Source of the DNA: Cymbidium sinense
Taxonomy: Eukaryota > Streptophyta > Magnoliopsida > Asparagales > Orchidaceae
NCBI GenBank assembly: GCA_021442155.1
Contig: CM038225.1
Span: forward strand, 80,488,925 to 80,552,924
Length of the DNA stretch: 64,000 nucleotides
Direction: 5' to 3'
Shown: positions 35,459-47,570 of the stretch, piece by piece
Layout: the number at the start of each line of letters is the position of its first letter
Position numbering within the stretch: the first letter of the stretch is position 1
The notes under the pieces: model-generated
Databases searched by the model: none
The model's input: the letters and a program-made list of their open reading frames with translations, nothing else
Told to the model about the DNA's origin: nothing
Program-made: the position numbers and the translations under genes

Positions 35459-36930
35459 AATTCTAAGATGGTTAGAAGAGTAAGGAAGGCTTTGATAGGG
35501 TTTAATTTGGAGTGATAATAAAGATAGGTTAATGATTAGGGTCAACCAATACTAAAAAATAATAAATATTATTTCATAACATCACTTCTAATATTTAGCA
35601 ATGTTATGAAAATTGGATCAAATATCAAACTGGAAGGAGAGGTTTAAGGTTCAATGGTTCAACCCTAGTTGATCCATGAGTTTAACTAGATGACATAATA
35701 AATATAAAAAATATATTTTCATACATTTCTAAATAATGCAATATTTGATATAATAAAGATATTTATATCAATTCAAAATATAATATTCTAATTTAAAATT
35801 TTCATTCTTAAATATTTTGAATATACTTCTAAATTAAAATTTTAAGACATTGTTTTAATTATTTTATCTATTTTTACTCTAAGTCTCTTGATTTTATCCA
35901 TCCAATTTAAAAAAAGCAAAATTTTCATTTATTTTTAAATTGTTTGGTTCTTTAAAATCAATCTATTTTGCTAGTTCAACCTTAGTTTTGGCTGGTTATG
36001 TATAGAGGTGATTTTGGGTTTGAATTAAATCGGCTGGAAGACTGGTACATAGTTGAACCAGTTGAATCGACTAGTCCAATTTGATTTTCAAAATCATTAT
36101 ATTTAGAACTCCCTCTTTAGAAGTACAAATTGGATAAAACAGAAGGAAAATTATATATTAGGAAGTGAATTTAAAATTTAATTTTTTTTATAAATTTTGG
36201 AGGAGTTTAGATTTTTTTTAAAAAAATTTTCTATTGGGATTGGTTATAGAGTAAACAAAAAAAAAAAAAACAAACTCCTGATTTCACACTTATGGTGGAT
36301 GGAACTTTAGAAAACACTAAAATTAAAACTTGAACAATACATGAAAATTAAAGAACAATGTGTTGAAATAATTTTGAAAAATTTTACATATTTTAATAGA
36401 CTTTTAAGTACACTTAACATCAAGTATAAAGAACCTGGCTAGTCTAGCCCTAAACTTGGTCGACTAGTTCAAATACTTAAAAAATCACCTTTTTTGTGGA
36501 GAGAATTTATGAAAATAATTTTCTAACATAAAAGATGACTTCAACTATACATCTTAATAAAAGTTTTAGAAATTATCAAGAAATAAAATTAAGACTACTC
36601 ACTATAACATAGGAAAAAATTCTTTATGTTTGGTCAGCCACCAAACCTTCACCAATGAAGAATCTTCTTCCAAATTTGATGCAAAATGATAATAAAATTA
36701 TATTACATAGTAAACAAGTGTTTTTATATAGGTTACTATACTTCAAACTCAATTTAAGAGGGAAAGGAATGTTTGTGGGTGGGGGTACTTCCTCTAATGA
36801 GAGGGGTTGAGCCACTTTAATTATTTCTAATTAATTTTAATTACAAATAATTAATTAACTAATTATTAATTCATTAATTAATTATATTTAACATTTAATC
36901 CTTTTCTTAATATTGCACTATACATGATAA
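35459..36930 (+). repeat. 1 kb repeat unit, copy 3, with MITE
   Basis: Starts AATTCTAAGATGG then AAGGAAGGCTTTGATAGGG and follows copy 2 to TTAACATTTAA(T/G)CC. It is lengthened by the 500 bp MITE at 35599-36098. Its 3' part is the left arm of the palindrome that reaches 37521. Confidence 0.75.
35599..36098. mobile_element. hAT-type MITE with 8 bp target duplication
   Basis: A 500 bp non-coding insertion. Its ends are imperfect inverted repeats: left CAATGTTATGAAAATTGGAT, right (reverse strand) AATGATTTTGAAAATCAAAT. It is flanked by ATATTTAG on both sides (35591-35598 and 36099-36106). Repeat copy 2 has the same site once and uninterrupted at 34505-34512, and copy 4 has it as ATACTTAG (reverse of 56425-56432). 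An 8 bp duplication and a CA start fit the hAT superfamily. The interior shows only stops, so movement would have needed a transposase from elsewhere. Confidence 0.85.
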
Positions 36931-37521
36931 TTAACATGAATTACATAAGACAATGCAACTAGTCGTCATTTAATGTGACATACATGGACTAAATCCACAA
37001 TACGTCATAAACATAATAAAATAAACACTTATTCTTCAATGCTTCAAGCTTTATTTTTTCTCCATGATTCTCTTACTCCTTTTAATGGAACAATCAATTT
37101 TTACTTTTAAATTTTCTTGCCTTAACCTTAGTAATTGGACATCCTTTCGCCTTTAAAAGTTAAAGCAAGAAAAGTAAAATTTAGTGGCTGCGGGATGTCT
37201 AATCACTAAGGCTAAGGAAAAAAATTAAAAGTAAAAGAAATTGATGGTTCCATTTCCAAGGAGCAAGAGAACCATGGAAAAAATTAAATCTTGAAGTATT
37301 GAAAATTAAGTGTTTATTTTATTATGTATATGTATGTATGTATCATAATGTCTAATTGCATTATCTTATATAATTCATGTTAATTATCATGTATAGTGTA
37401 ATATTAAAAAAATGAAAAGGGCTTAAATGCTAAATGCAATGAAAATTAATTTGTTAGAAAGTTATTACTCCCCAACCCCAATTCCTCCTTTCCTTCTTAA
37501 ATTGTGTTTGAAGTATAGTAA
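36720..37521. repeat. Large imperfect palindrome
   Basis: Left arm about 36730-37145, right arm about 37192-37521, with a loop of about 46 bases. Matching stretches include CACTATACATGATAATTAACATGAATTA (in the left arm near 36917) against its reverse complement near 37370-37400, and ATAATAAAATAAACACTTA on the left against TAAGTGTTTATTTTATTAT on the right. Identity by eye is about 75-85 percent. The right arm stops abruptly where a family A LTR begins at 37522 and seems to resume at 56119. Confidence 0.85.
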
Positions 37522-39032
37522 TGTGGTGTTTTAGTTTTGAGTGTAGGGACACCACACAAATCTTAGGGGAGGTACTTATTGAAATGATTGAGCAAGACAT
37601 CTAAAGGATAATGTACTATCTCGAAAGATAGAAATACCATCATATAATAGACTCAATCACCTAATAAAGACTTCTAAGGATGATAGGTCTACGTATATAT
37701 CAGAGATATTTTCCTTACTTTACATGGATAAGTAAAGTAGGGTTTATCTTATGATGGGTTTTTAGTTTCTTATGGAAACAAGCTTTCATAGTTAATTACA
37801 TCTTAAGAAATATGAATTTTCTAGGAATACTCTCCATAAAAGTAGTCAACTAATATCTCCAAAATTGTGAAGTTAGACTATCAAAGGATAGCTTGTTATT
37901 GAAAATCTAGTGGGATTATTCGAATAAGAAGACTTGTTCATGGATTCCAAAGAAGAATAAGTAGGAAGCATTCAAGATACTATGAAGCCTAGTGGATGCT
38001 TCAGTCTACCCTATGGTGAGGCTTTACATTTTTGAAAAAAAGAATTTATTTTCATTTTGAGTTAAAATTTTATTATAAAGCTAGGACTCATATTCCAACA
38101 ACACAAGATTGTGGAAATGCCTAAGAGGTAAGTATTTATACTTATAACTAAAAAGAAATAAGTAATCTCAAAACTTAGATCTAGAGTGCTCTAACACAAG
38201 CTGAGAGCTTGACCTAATTCTACTCAGGGAATAGAATATATTGATTCACTTCTGCAATGGAGAGTAGACCAATCTCGACTCTTTTGGATTTACAATCACC
38301 TAGAGTGGCTACTAGTTAACACCTCCTATTTTAAAACCATGTGGGCTAGTCATCTATAAATGCAAGATAGGTGGGTTGTTATTAATTATGAAAGAATCTA
38401 AAGTCTTAAACTCATTCTTTAAGAAACTAGATCATGATTGGTATAAGAACATGACTTAAACTAATGTAAATCTATAAAATTTTAAATCATTTTGACACAT
38501 TATTTTGCACCAAGGCTTGGGATAATTATGCTTAAATGCTTGATGTAATTGATTTTTGGGCTAAATCAGCGGTATGAGGTGTTCTCCACTACAAGGGACT
38601 ACCTTCACAAGTCAATGCTTGTCCCCTATCGTGTAAGAGTAGAGATCCGCTATTTTTTAAGAGTGAGATAATATGATATACATGATGTGATAATATATAA
38701 CACAATTAAGGGGTTGCTAAATCTATTATTTATCTTGATTATAAACCTAGCCTTTAAAGTAAAGTTATGAGATGATTGAGATTTTAGTTATGAGTTATTA
38801 ATTAGGGTAGGAAAATTAATTTTATCCTGAAGAGCCTACAACATCCATGCCACACATAAAATCATCACACTTTAAGAAACTTATAAAAATCAAGCGATTT
38901 CTATTATACAATGTAAACACAATAATCAAATATTTCAATTTGTTTAAAATAATAAAAGGCCGAAGAGGCTGGGTATCGCCATACACTCCAAAAATTAAAT
39001 GAAATTGGGTAGCCGAGCTCTACCTTTTAAAT

Positions 39033-39058
39033 CATATATATATATATATATATATATT
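39033..39058. repeat. (AT)n microsatellite in LTR A2
   Basis: Alternating AT run of about 26 bases within the A2 copy. Confidence 0.9.
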
Positions 39059-42000
39059 ATCTTTTACTTAATATTTTTCATTTAAAGAGAAGATAGAGAG
39101 TTGAATCCCTTTGATCCCTACCTTAAGTTGACTCTAAAAGATTACTTTTAAACTTTCTTAATGGGTCATGAATTTTAATCAATCTTATGTTAGGATTTGA
39201 CTTAATGCATTTTATTTAAACACAATAGACTTCTTAAGGTTAATGAGACCAAGTCACCATCAAATCCATAAGCCTTATCATTTTAGTTTCATTGTCAATA
39301 ACATTATAATATGATTTCATTTTACTTCACTTAATTTTAATATATATACATACACATGCATGTTATATATTCATTTTGGCACACTTTAATGTGAATATAC
39401 ATGAATTTTATAACAAAGTAAATTTCACTTCATATCCAATCATATGTATACAAGTGTATAAGAAAGCTATGCAAGTACATGCCTTTGTTAAACTAAGGAA
39501 GTGAGATTATCTAAGACCTCCTTGGGGCTACTTAAAGCCTCGTGTTCCTGGGAAGTCCAAACTATATACTTCCAAGTGCAAATACACTGCATACACATAT
39601 GAATATAAAATGAAATCATGAAAAGTTACAAGTTATTATTTTTAACAAATGAATTTTTATTTGAGTTTCATTACTTACAATAAGATTTTCAAACATAAAG
39701 ATTTTCTTTCTAATCATTCAATTGAAAATTATCACCTAATTCTTACTTAAAGGAGAAAAATAATTTGAGATTTACATAGTGATAATATCTACACCATATA
39801 GTTTATTTCCCACATCATGCAATTAGATGCAATCTTTTTTTTCTCAAATTTAAAACATGAAAGTATGAAACACATGGCATGCAAACTTATGATAATTGAA
39901 ACAAGACAATTAAACATCATCAAATGACATATTAGCTTCATTAAAACCTAAGGACAATCATACTAAATAAACACACTTTAAGCTAATCAAAATTTCTTTA
40001 AGATTTAAATTTTATATTTTAAATTATTTAATTCTAAAGAGGAGAAGCGAGATCATTTTATTTAACCCATACCCATGTTGGTTTGTTAATGAATTCAAAA
40101 AAAGAAAGTAAATTTTATGACATAGTTTAATTTAGCTCATTAGCAAGTCAATTAGTCACCCTCCCAAAGAGTCCATTAATTTAATTAACTTTTAAGCAAG
40201 GGCCTATGAAACATGATGATGCAATTGAAAATAAAATTAACAATGTTCGAAATATTTTAATTCAATTAGGCCCATGTTTAAATGATTAATTGAATTAAGA
40301 GGATTAAGTAATTTCTTTCATAATTTCCCAAACCTATGGAAAATCATAATTTCATTAAAATCCTTATGTTAACTAAGCACATAAAGAGGATTAGTTAAAT
40401 AAATCTTACTGATTATACTAATTATGAAATTTTTATTTATTTTAATTTTCTCTCTCTTTCTTATTTCATTTAATTATTTAATCATTTAACTAAAGGGCTT
40501 AAGGATGATTTTTTGGAACAATTAGGAGGGGAGGCCCTAATTATTTCTATTAATCAACTTCACTATTATAAAGATTAAATAACCTTCCCTAATCAATTTC
40601 ATAACTTTCTCAATTTTAATAGTTATGAAATTTCTTAAAAGGGGTAATTAGGGCTTAAAATTATGGTTTTTCCTAATCTACTTAGCAAGTTAATCCAGAA
40701 CAATTATGGGAGGTAGAGGCCATACTATATATCCAATGCTAAATTTCAAGTTAATTAACCAAATGATAAGAGCTTAATTAAAATAATTAAAAAAAAGTTA
40801 ATTAACTAAGTGATTAGGGCTTAATTAAAATAATTAGTTGAAATTTCAACCCCAATTAGTCACTATTCATTAAATTGAAACCTAGAAATTTATTTTCTTG
40901 GGTTCTCCTCTATTTAAGCTTTCTAAAGAGGGTTTATTTGTAATTTTTAATTTTTTTAATTAGTTATGAATTTTTAAAGTTCTGGCTAATTAATTATATT
41001 TTTAGCCCTAATTAAATAATTTACACAGTCAGCACCATGCAGACACTGATGTGGCAACACTTTCCATGTGACACCGCAGGATTGCTATTTAAATGTCCAA
41101 CGCAGCAGCTGACTCAATGGCGATGAACGTGATTTTGTCTTAGCTATTCGATCTTGGATCAAATGATTGAGATTAATCTCGTGATTCTAAAGGAAATAAA
41201 TAAAAAAATTTAATGTGATTAATCACGTCCATTTATTTTAATCACACAAAAGGAATGACCGATGATCCATCATCCCATGAGTGCCAAACGACGGACACCG
41301 TCCACCTTCTACTGCTCGATTAGAGCTCCTCAGAGCTCGTTCAATGGAAAAATGATTCCAAAATAATCAAGAATGAAATCTAAGAAGATCCTATGGTGGG
41401 ATTCACATAAAATTATAATTTCTTTCACAAAAGACAAATTATCCTAGAGATTTCTATGGTTTACTAGATTTTACCTCACCGGAGCTCAAGACTAGTGGTC
41501 CATCAACTGCGGTAGCTTTATCTTCAAGAGATGAAGCCCTATTGAGAAGCCCTCATGTTGCTTCCCAATCGATTGCTTTGTGGACCAAATGCTACCGTGA
41601 AACTCATCGGAGTTGGTCTTGGGGTGGTTTATGGTGCTCGTCGAAAATCAATTGTTTTAGCTTGTCAAGGCTTGAGAAGGCATAAGAAGAATTAATTTTG
41701 GTTTGGTGACTTTGGATGGAGAGGAGGCTCAGGTTCAAGTAGAGCTTAGTCTTGTCGACAATTAGTGGCACGAGAGAGCTTGAGGATGTTTGGGGACTTC
41801 TTGGAATCATATGAGGAATGTGTCACTTGAGTTTGAATATGAGAGGAGGGGTATACTTCCCTCTCCAAGTAAACTAAGCCATGGGATTGGTTCAGCCTTT
41901 GGATGCTTGACATGGGTGGCAGTGGTGTGGAGGGGTGATGTGAAGGTGTTTGAATGGCTGAGGGAGTTTAGTGGCCTACAATGGGGTGTTCAAGTCTTTC

Positions 42001-43211
42001 GAGGTGGACCAATGGCAGGCCAAAGGGAGGAGGGCCTCCCCTTGGTTAACGGCTGCACCCAACAACTTTAGGTTAGGTTGGTTAGTGGACCTATGTCCAA
42101 AAAGTGCTAAAGTTGGCTGCATGGGCGGAAGAGATGGGTAGGCCTTCCAAATGAGGATTTTGTCTTATTTGAACCTTAGTTCATTTGATTCGACCAAACT
42201 AGGTTCACCATGGGTTGGGTTCACTTGGACAAGTCAATTGAGACTTAAGGATGAGTCATGCCAAGTTTGGTTGGGTTTGGCCCAAGTTGACTCATATTGG
42301 TCAATTTGGGTTTACTTTGGCTAGGTTGTCCAATTGACCAAATTAGGTTAAGAGGGCTATTGAATTATGTTTGATTGGATATTTAGAATGCATTGGTGCA
42401 ATTTGTTTGATCCAATTTAAAGTGGATAAGAGTTTGGCTCAATTGGATTCATTTTGGTCAAATGGGTTAAGTTGACCAATTTGGTCAAATTGGACAAATT
42501 GGTGTGAGTGGAAGGTTGGTTCATGTTTGAATGATCATTTGAGATTGATTATAGGTGTTGGTTTGAATTAATTTGAATTAATATGGATTTGATTTAGGTC
42601 AAATTGGGTCAATTAGGTTCATTTGATCAAATTGGCTTCAATTGGTGGTTGAATTGTGTTCAATACTCAATTAATGATTGATTGAGTTCATTGGTTGCAA
42701 TGAGTTTGAGTTAGAATGGGATTTGGTTCAATTTGACCCTTTAGGTCAAATTGGGTCAAATAGTAGATGACCAAATTAGCTTGGCTAAGCCTAATTAGAT
42801 GTAATTTAATGATCAATGTGATCAAAAATCATTTTGGAAGAGATTGGGTGACTTGGTTTAGTTCAATTGAGGTTTGATTAAATCTTAACTCAATTGGGTC
42901 ATTTAGGCTAATTTGGGTCGGATGGATCAATTGGGTTAATTGGGTCCAATTGAGGCTATATGAAGTTTACAACATTTTTAATGATGGATTTAGAGTTAAT
43001 TGGAGGCTTTGATTGCAATTGACTTGAGTTAGATTTAATTTTAGCCCATTTGAATCCTTTTAGATCAAATTGGTCAACTTGGATTAATAGAGTTGATTGG
43101 CATGATTTAGTGGATTGGGATAGGTTATGATGATTGGTAGGATGCTTGGAATAATCAAGGAATTTGGAATGGGTTGGATTGGCTTGATTAAATTGAAATA
43201 GGTTTTGATTT

Positions 43212-44756
43212 GGGGATTTACATACATAACACAAAAATATCTTAATTTACATATCTAACATCTTAAACTTTATATTTACTTATATAATAGCTAAAATTTT
43301 TAAATACAACAAAACTACCACCCTGTCACTGCCATTTGTTAAATTCCACTGTGAAGCAACAATGCACATTAAGCATTCCCTTTCTTGTTACCAGATATTC
43401 ATCAATAATTCAAGTAGAAGTGAGGAGAAAGACCCAAATAGCGCTATAGAGGGTTTTTATGAATTATCTTCTTCCCTTCCATGTGCTCAACATCATTGCT
43501 ACCAAAAAGATGGTGTATTTCGCCATCCATTGTTGATGATGCATTGCAACAATGATGATGCATCAAAATGAGCACGGAGTGAAGGGTGAAGCTTGGGAAG
43601 ATGCTAGAGTCCCTGATATCAATTCCGAAGATGTGTTTCAATAAAAAATGATGTTGCATCTCCTTTGTTTCCTACAGAATGACATGGAGCTACAAAAATT
43701 CAAATGTGGCAAACTAATAAAGCCTAAAATAGAGTTGCACTATAGAACTTGAAACCTTTTAAAATTAGCTTCAATATCAGTTTTAGATGTTACAAGAAAT
43801 TTTTAATTTCTATAGCTTTGATTGATTTTAGACTTTCACTACTTGTTTTGACTTAATTTTTTAAACTATTAATAATTAAGATATATTCTAAGCACTTAAA
43901 ATATGTTATAATAAAGAACTTGCATGTTATTAACAGGTAATTATTAAAAACATTTATGGAATTATTGAAATAAATAATAACATTTCAGGTCATTCATATT
44001 AAATAAAAAAGTATAATTTATCCTTACTTTAAACATTGTTGATAAAAGTTGAACCACAACAACCATAAAATATGTATATTTTTTTCTTGAAGAAGGTGTG
44101 TATTTGGAGTCTTGGATAGGATTAAGGCAAGCATCCAGTGGCACATGAGTTAAAATTTTCACCTCAAGTTCGACTATTAACAAGCCTTTATTGGCTACTA
44201 TTGCCAAAATTGGAAGATGTCGTACATGACAAAACATAGATGATAATTAAACCTTAAATGATGACATCTCATCTAGTTGGCATAGAAATCATGATTGATG
44301 TTATGTTTGAGGAGGAAGTTCTTTAAGTTGAGAAGGAACCCTCTGTCGATAGCTAGTGGCAAAGATTCATCGATAATGATAAGAGGAGACAATGAGTTCA
44401 CGCGATTGGGGAGCTTAAGTGTTATAACGCATTGCAGGGAACCACGTGGTGAGTAAGATGGAGTATTTTGGTGATGAAGAAAGCAACAATGATGTGTTCA
44501 TTGAGTTGTTTCTTGTCGATGAGGCTTCCATTGATGCTAGCAAACTTTCTTAGAATTGTTATCTCAATATAAAGAAGCTCAAGTGAAGGGAGCAGTTAAT
44601 GTGCTTCGGTGTGCTCATTAGATTTAACGGACGATGGTATCTAGGTGGTATTTTTTTTGTATTTGAAGGTTTTAGGTGTTAGATAGGTAAATATAAAGTT
44701 TAGGGTGTTATATATGTAAATTAAGATGTTTTGAGTATTATGCATGTAAATCTCCC
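43212..44756. mobile_element. Non-autonomous MULE with long TIRs and 9 bp TSD
   Basis: Inverted terminal repeats of about 170 bases: left 43212-43382, right 44586-44756. The left starts GGGGATTTACATACATAACA and the right, on the other strand, GGGAGATTTACATGCATAAT. Identity by eye is about 80-85 percent. The direct repeat TTTTGATTT flanks it at 43203-43211 and 44757-44765. Long TIRs starting GGG and a 9 bp duplication define Mutator-like elements. The interior, about 1.2 kb, codes for no transposase. It is inserted in LTR A2. Confidence 0.9.
43383..44585. other. MULE interior, possible captured gene pieces
   Basis: Between the TIRs the sequence is richer in G and C than its surroundings and contains coding-like stretches. 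On the minus strand a frame at 43962-44237 opens with MFCHVRHLPILAIVANKGLL. Further upstream on that strand LPNRVNSLSPLIIIDESLPL can be read (about 44310-44400). On the plus strand 43362-43571 is open. I recognise no family. MULEs often carry host gene fragments (Pack-MULEs), so capture is plausible but unproven. Confidence 0.35.
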
Positions 44757-45276
44757 TTTTGATTTTTAAGGAATTCACATGGGTTGACTTGGGTTAAGAC
44801 CCAAATTGACTTGGCTTAATTTAATTAGATTGTAATTAAGATTTAATCATGTTGAATTAGTCTCCAAAGAAGTTTGGATAGATTGAATTTCAATCAAGTT
44901 AGTTTGATTTTGAAGAATCTCAATTGGTTAGGTTTGGTTGAGTCAACTTAGCCTGTCTAGCCAAGTTGAGCATATATTGGATCAAATTGAGCCTAAATTG
45001 ATTTAGAATTTGGCTTGGAGCTTAGATTGTATTCATTTCATTTGGATTTAGCCAATTGATTGATCATGGACTTTGGATGAGTCTTAGAATAGGTGAGTAT
45101 TCACTTCTCCTAAGGTAGGATCTAGTCCTAAGGTTGTATCCTATGAGTCTCTAGGTTTGGGTTTGGTGTTCCCTTAATCACTAGAAGTGTCCTAGCACTA
45201 GAGAACTCTTAGTGTCTAGAAGAGTCCTAAATCTAGCGCAAAGGTAGTTAACCTCACTTAAAAAGTGAGGTCAACA

Positions 45277-45351
45277 AAAGGACCCCCAATAGGTGTGGTG
45301 TAACCAAAAGCACATCGCACATATTGACATTGATCAAAACGATCAACTACA
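45277..45351 (-). other. 3' internal remnant and PPT-like site of element with LTR A2
   Basis: On the minus strand it ends GGTTACACCACACCTATTGG then GGGTCCTTT, immediately before the LTR. It matches 9700-9745 of element 1 at its last 25 or so bases. Only about 75 bases of internal region remain before the presumed CACTA-like end. Confidence 0.5.
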
Positions 45352-46132
45352 CTCAAAAACTTTAGTTTCTGATGTATGTATGATGGATTCATTCCCACTG
45401 ATTATAACCTTAATTGAAAATGCATTCTGATGGTCAATTTATCCATCAAAAAAGTTTTTGGTGGATTTCCGATGAAAAATCCATCGAAAAGTTTTGCACG
45501 AAGAACTGACGGAGTAACCCACGAAAAAAACCTATCGAAAGAATTTTCATCAAAAAATTTGCCAAAAATTTCCAAAGGCAAGTTCTATTAGAAATCTGCA
45601 AGCAATTCTACTATTAGAAATTTCTTATCTATTGGAAAGCTATGAGATAGTTCATAATTAGGCACTAGCAACAAAAAATCCATCAAAAATCTATACAGAT
45701 TTGAAAAAATTAAAATAGCTTCACATATCTTCTAATTTTTACACCTTCAGAAAAACTATATAATAACTACAAATAAAAAAAGTACAAGCACAAACATAAT
45801 AGTAATGTATTACAATTTATAATATATTAAAGGATGACATAAAGTTTATTAAAAAGAGATAAAATTTGCTCTAATAATAATCTCAATTTATTATGTTTCG
45901 ATTAACTAACCAAAATATGATTAAACATTAATTTATGTGATTAGATTTTGTCAAAAACTCTAAAATATATTACTAATTTAAAATTAGATCAGGAATAAAA
46001 AAGTGAACTATAGTTAATTTATATTAATTATTATTATAAAATATCTTTCAAATGTAATTTAAATTATTTTTTGATAAGAAATTATTAATTATAGACTTGT
46101 CATAGCGCTAGTGAAGAGAACTTTTAGAAGTC
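45352..46132. other. Left part of CACTA-like DNA, non-coding
   Basis: Subterminal GATGAAAAATCC-type repeats to about 45620, then AT-rich DNA without a gene, ending in the AAGTC target copy of the solo LTR (46128-46132). Confidence 0.5.
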
Positions 46133-46599
46133 TATTGACCTCACTTTTGGAGTGAGGACTTGACCTTCCCGTCTTAGACTTAGGAATCTTCTAAGCACTA
46201 AGATTTCCCTAGTCATAGGACACTTCTAGTGATTAAGGGAACACTAAATCAAAGCTTAGAGACTTAAGGAGTCATACCTTAAGCTTAGGATATGTCTTAG
46301 GAAAAATATGTTCTACCTATCCTATGGCCTAAATCAAAACCCATGCTTGTCCACTCATTCAAAACCAGCCTCAAGACAACACAACCAACCTCAATTGGAT
46401 TTTATTTTATATCCAAGATCCAAGCCAAATCAACTTAACCCTTAACCTAAATCAATCCCACCATAATCCTATGGATCCAACCCAAACCCATTCAATTGAA
46501 ACTAAATGTTTTCACAAAAGTACTCCAACCATTCAATACTCTATTTCCAACCCTTCTAAGACTTACAATCAAACCCATTGAACCAAATGAATCTAATCA

Positions 46600-47570
46600 A
46601 CCCAAGTTAACCTATTTGACCCAAAGGGTCCAAATGAGCCAAAGTCCAATCAAACCCAAATTAATTGCAATCAAAGCCATCAATCAACCCTAAATCCATC
46701 ATTGAACTCTTCTCAACACTCAATTCAATCCAAGTAAACTCAATTGACCCATTTGGTCCACTTGACCCAAAAGTGACCTTAAGTGATCAAATTGATTCAA
46801 ACCCCAATCCAACCCAAATTGGATTGAATCAACCCATCCAACTTCTTCCATGATGATTGATCATCCTCGATCAACCAATTGCAATCAATTGGGTCAAACC
46901 AAACCAATTTGATCACCTGATCCAAGTTGACCCAATTAGCCCATATGGACCAAAATGAGCCAAACCTCATTCCCACCTCAATTAATTGAAATCAATGACT
47001 GCCATCAACCATAAATTGATTATTGAATATGACTCAATCACCAATTGGTTCTAACCAAGCCAATTTGATCTTTTGACTTAAGCTGAGCCAATTTGACATA
47101 AAGGGCCAAATTGAATCAAATCAAATTCTAAACCCAATTGATTGGAGCCAATGCCTCTAATCAATCACAAATTGATTATTGAACATGATCCAACATCCAA
47201 TTTAACCTAATTTAATCAAACCAATCTAATTGACCCATTTAGCCTAAATTGACTTGAAGGGTCCAATTGAACTAAATCATTCCTAAATCCAAACTAATTC
47301 AAACCAACACCTACAATCATTCTCAAATGATCAATTGAACCTAAACTAACCCTCCACCCAAGCCAATTTAGCCAATTTGATCAAATTTGTCAACTTAATC
47401 CATTTGACCTAAATGAACCCAATTGAACCAAATTTAAATTCACTTCAAATTAAACTAAACCAGTGGCACTATTACATCCCAAATGATCATATGAACACAC
47501 CCAAATCTATTGGTTTAACCCAATTTGACCAATTGGTCAACCTAGCCCAATTGAACTCCATTTGAACCAT
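46600..47570 (+). repeat. TTGACC array in LTR A3
   Basis: Many TTGACC and TTGACT words on the plus strand, in the same position as in A1. TTGACCAATTGGTCAA near 47526-47541 is identical to A1, and the following ACCTA(A/G)CCCAA is also kept. Confidence 0.5.

Larger units (their letters stand above)
37522..45276 (-). mobile_element. Family A giant LTR, copy A2
   Basis: Reverse orientation. Its 5' end (reading TGTTGACCTCAC on the minus strand) is at 45276 and its 3' end (AAAACACCACA) at 37522. It carries the same ordered landmarks as A1 and A3: TTGACC-rich part (42150-43200), conserved TTTAAATAG block (41030-41130), GTAGCCGAGCTC block (about 39010), and the CCTTGGGGCTACTTAAAGCC block (about 39520). 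At 7755 bp it is longer than A3 because a 1545 bp MULE sits inside. Just 5' of it on the minus strand is the PPT-like ACACCACACCTATTGGGGG, so it is a 3' LTR whose internal region is almost wholly lost. Confidence 0.75.
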
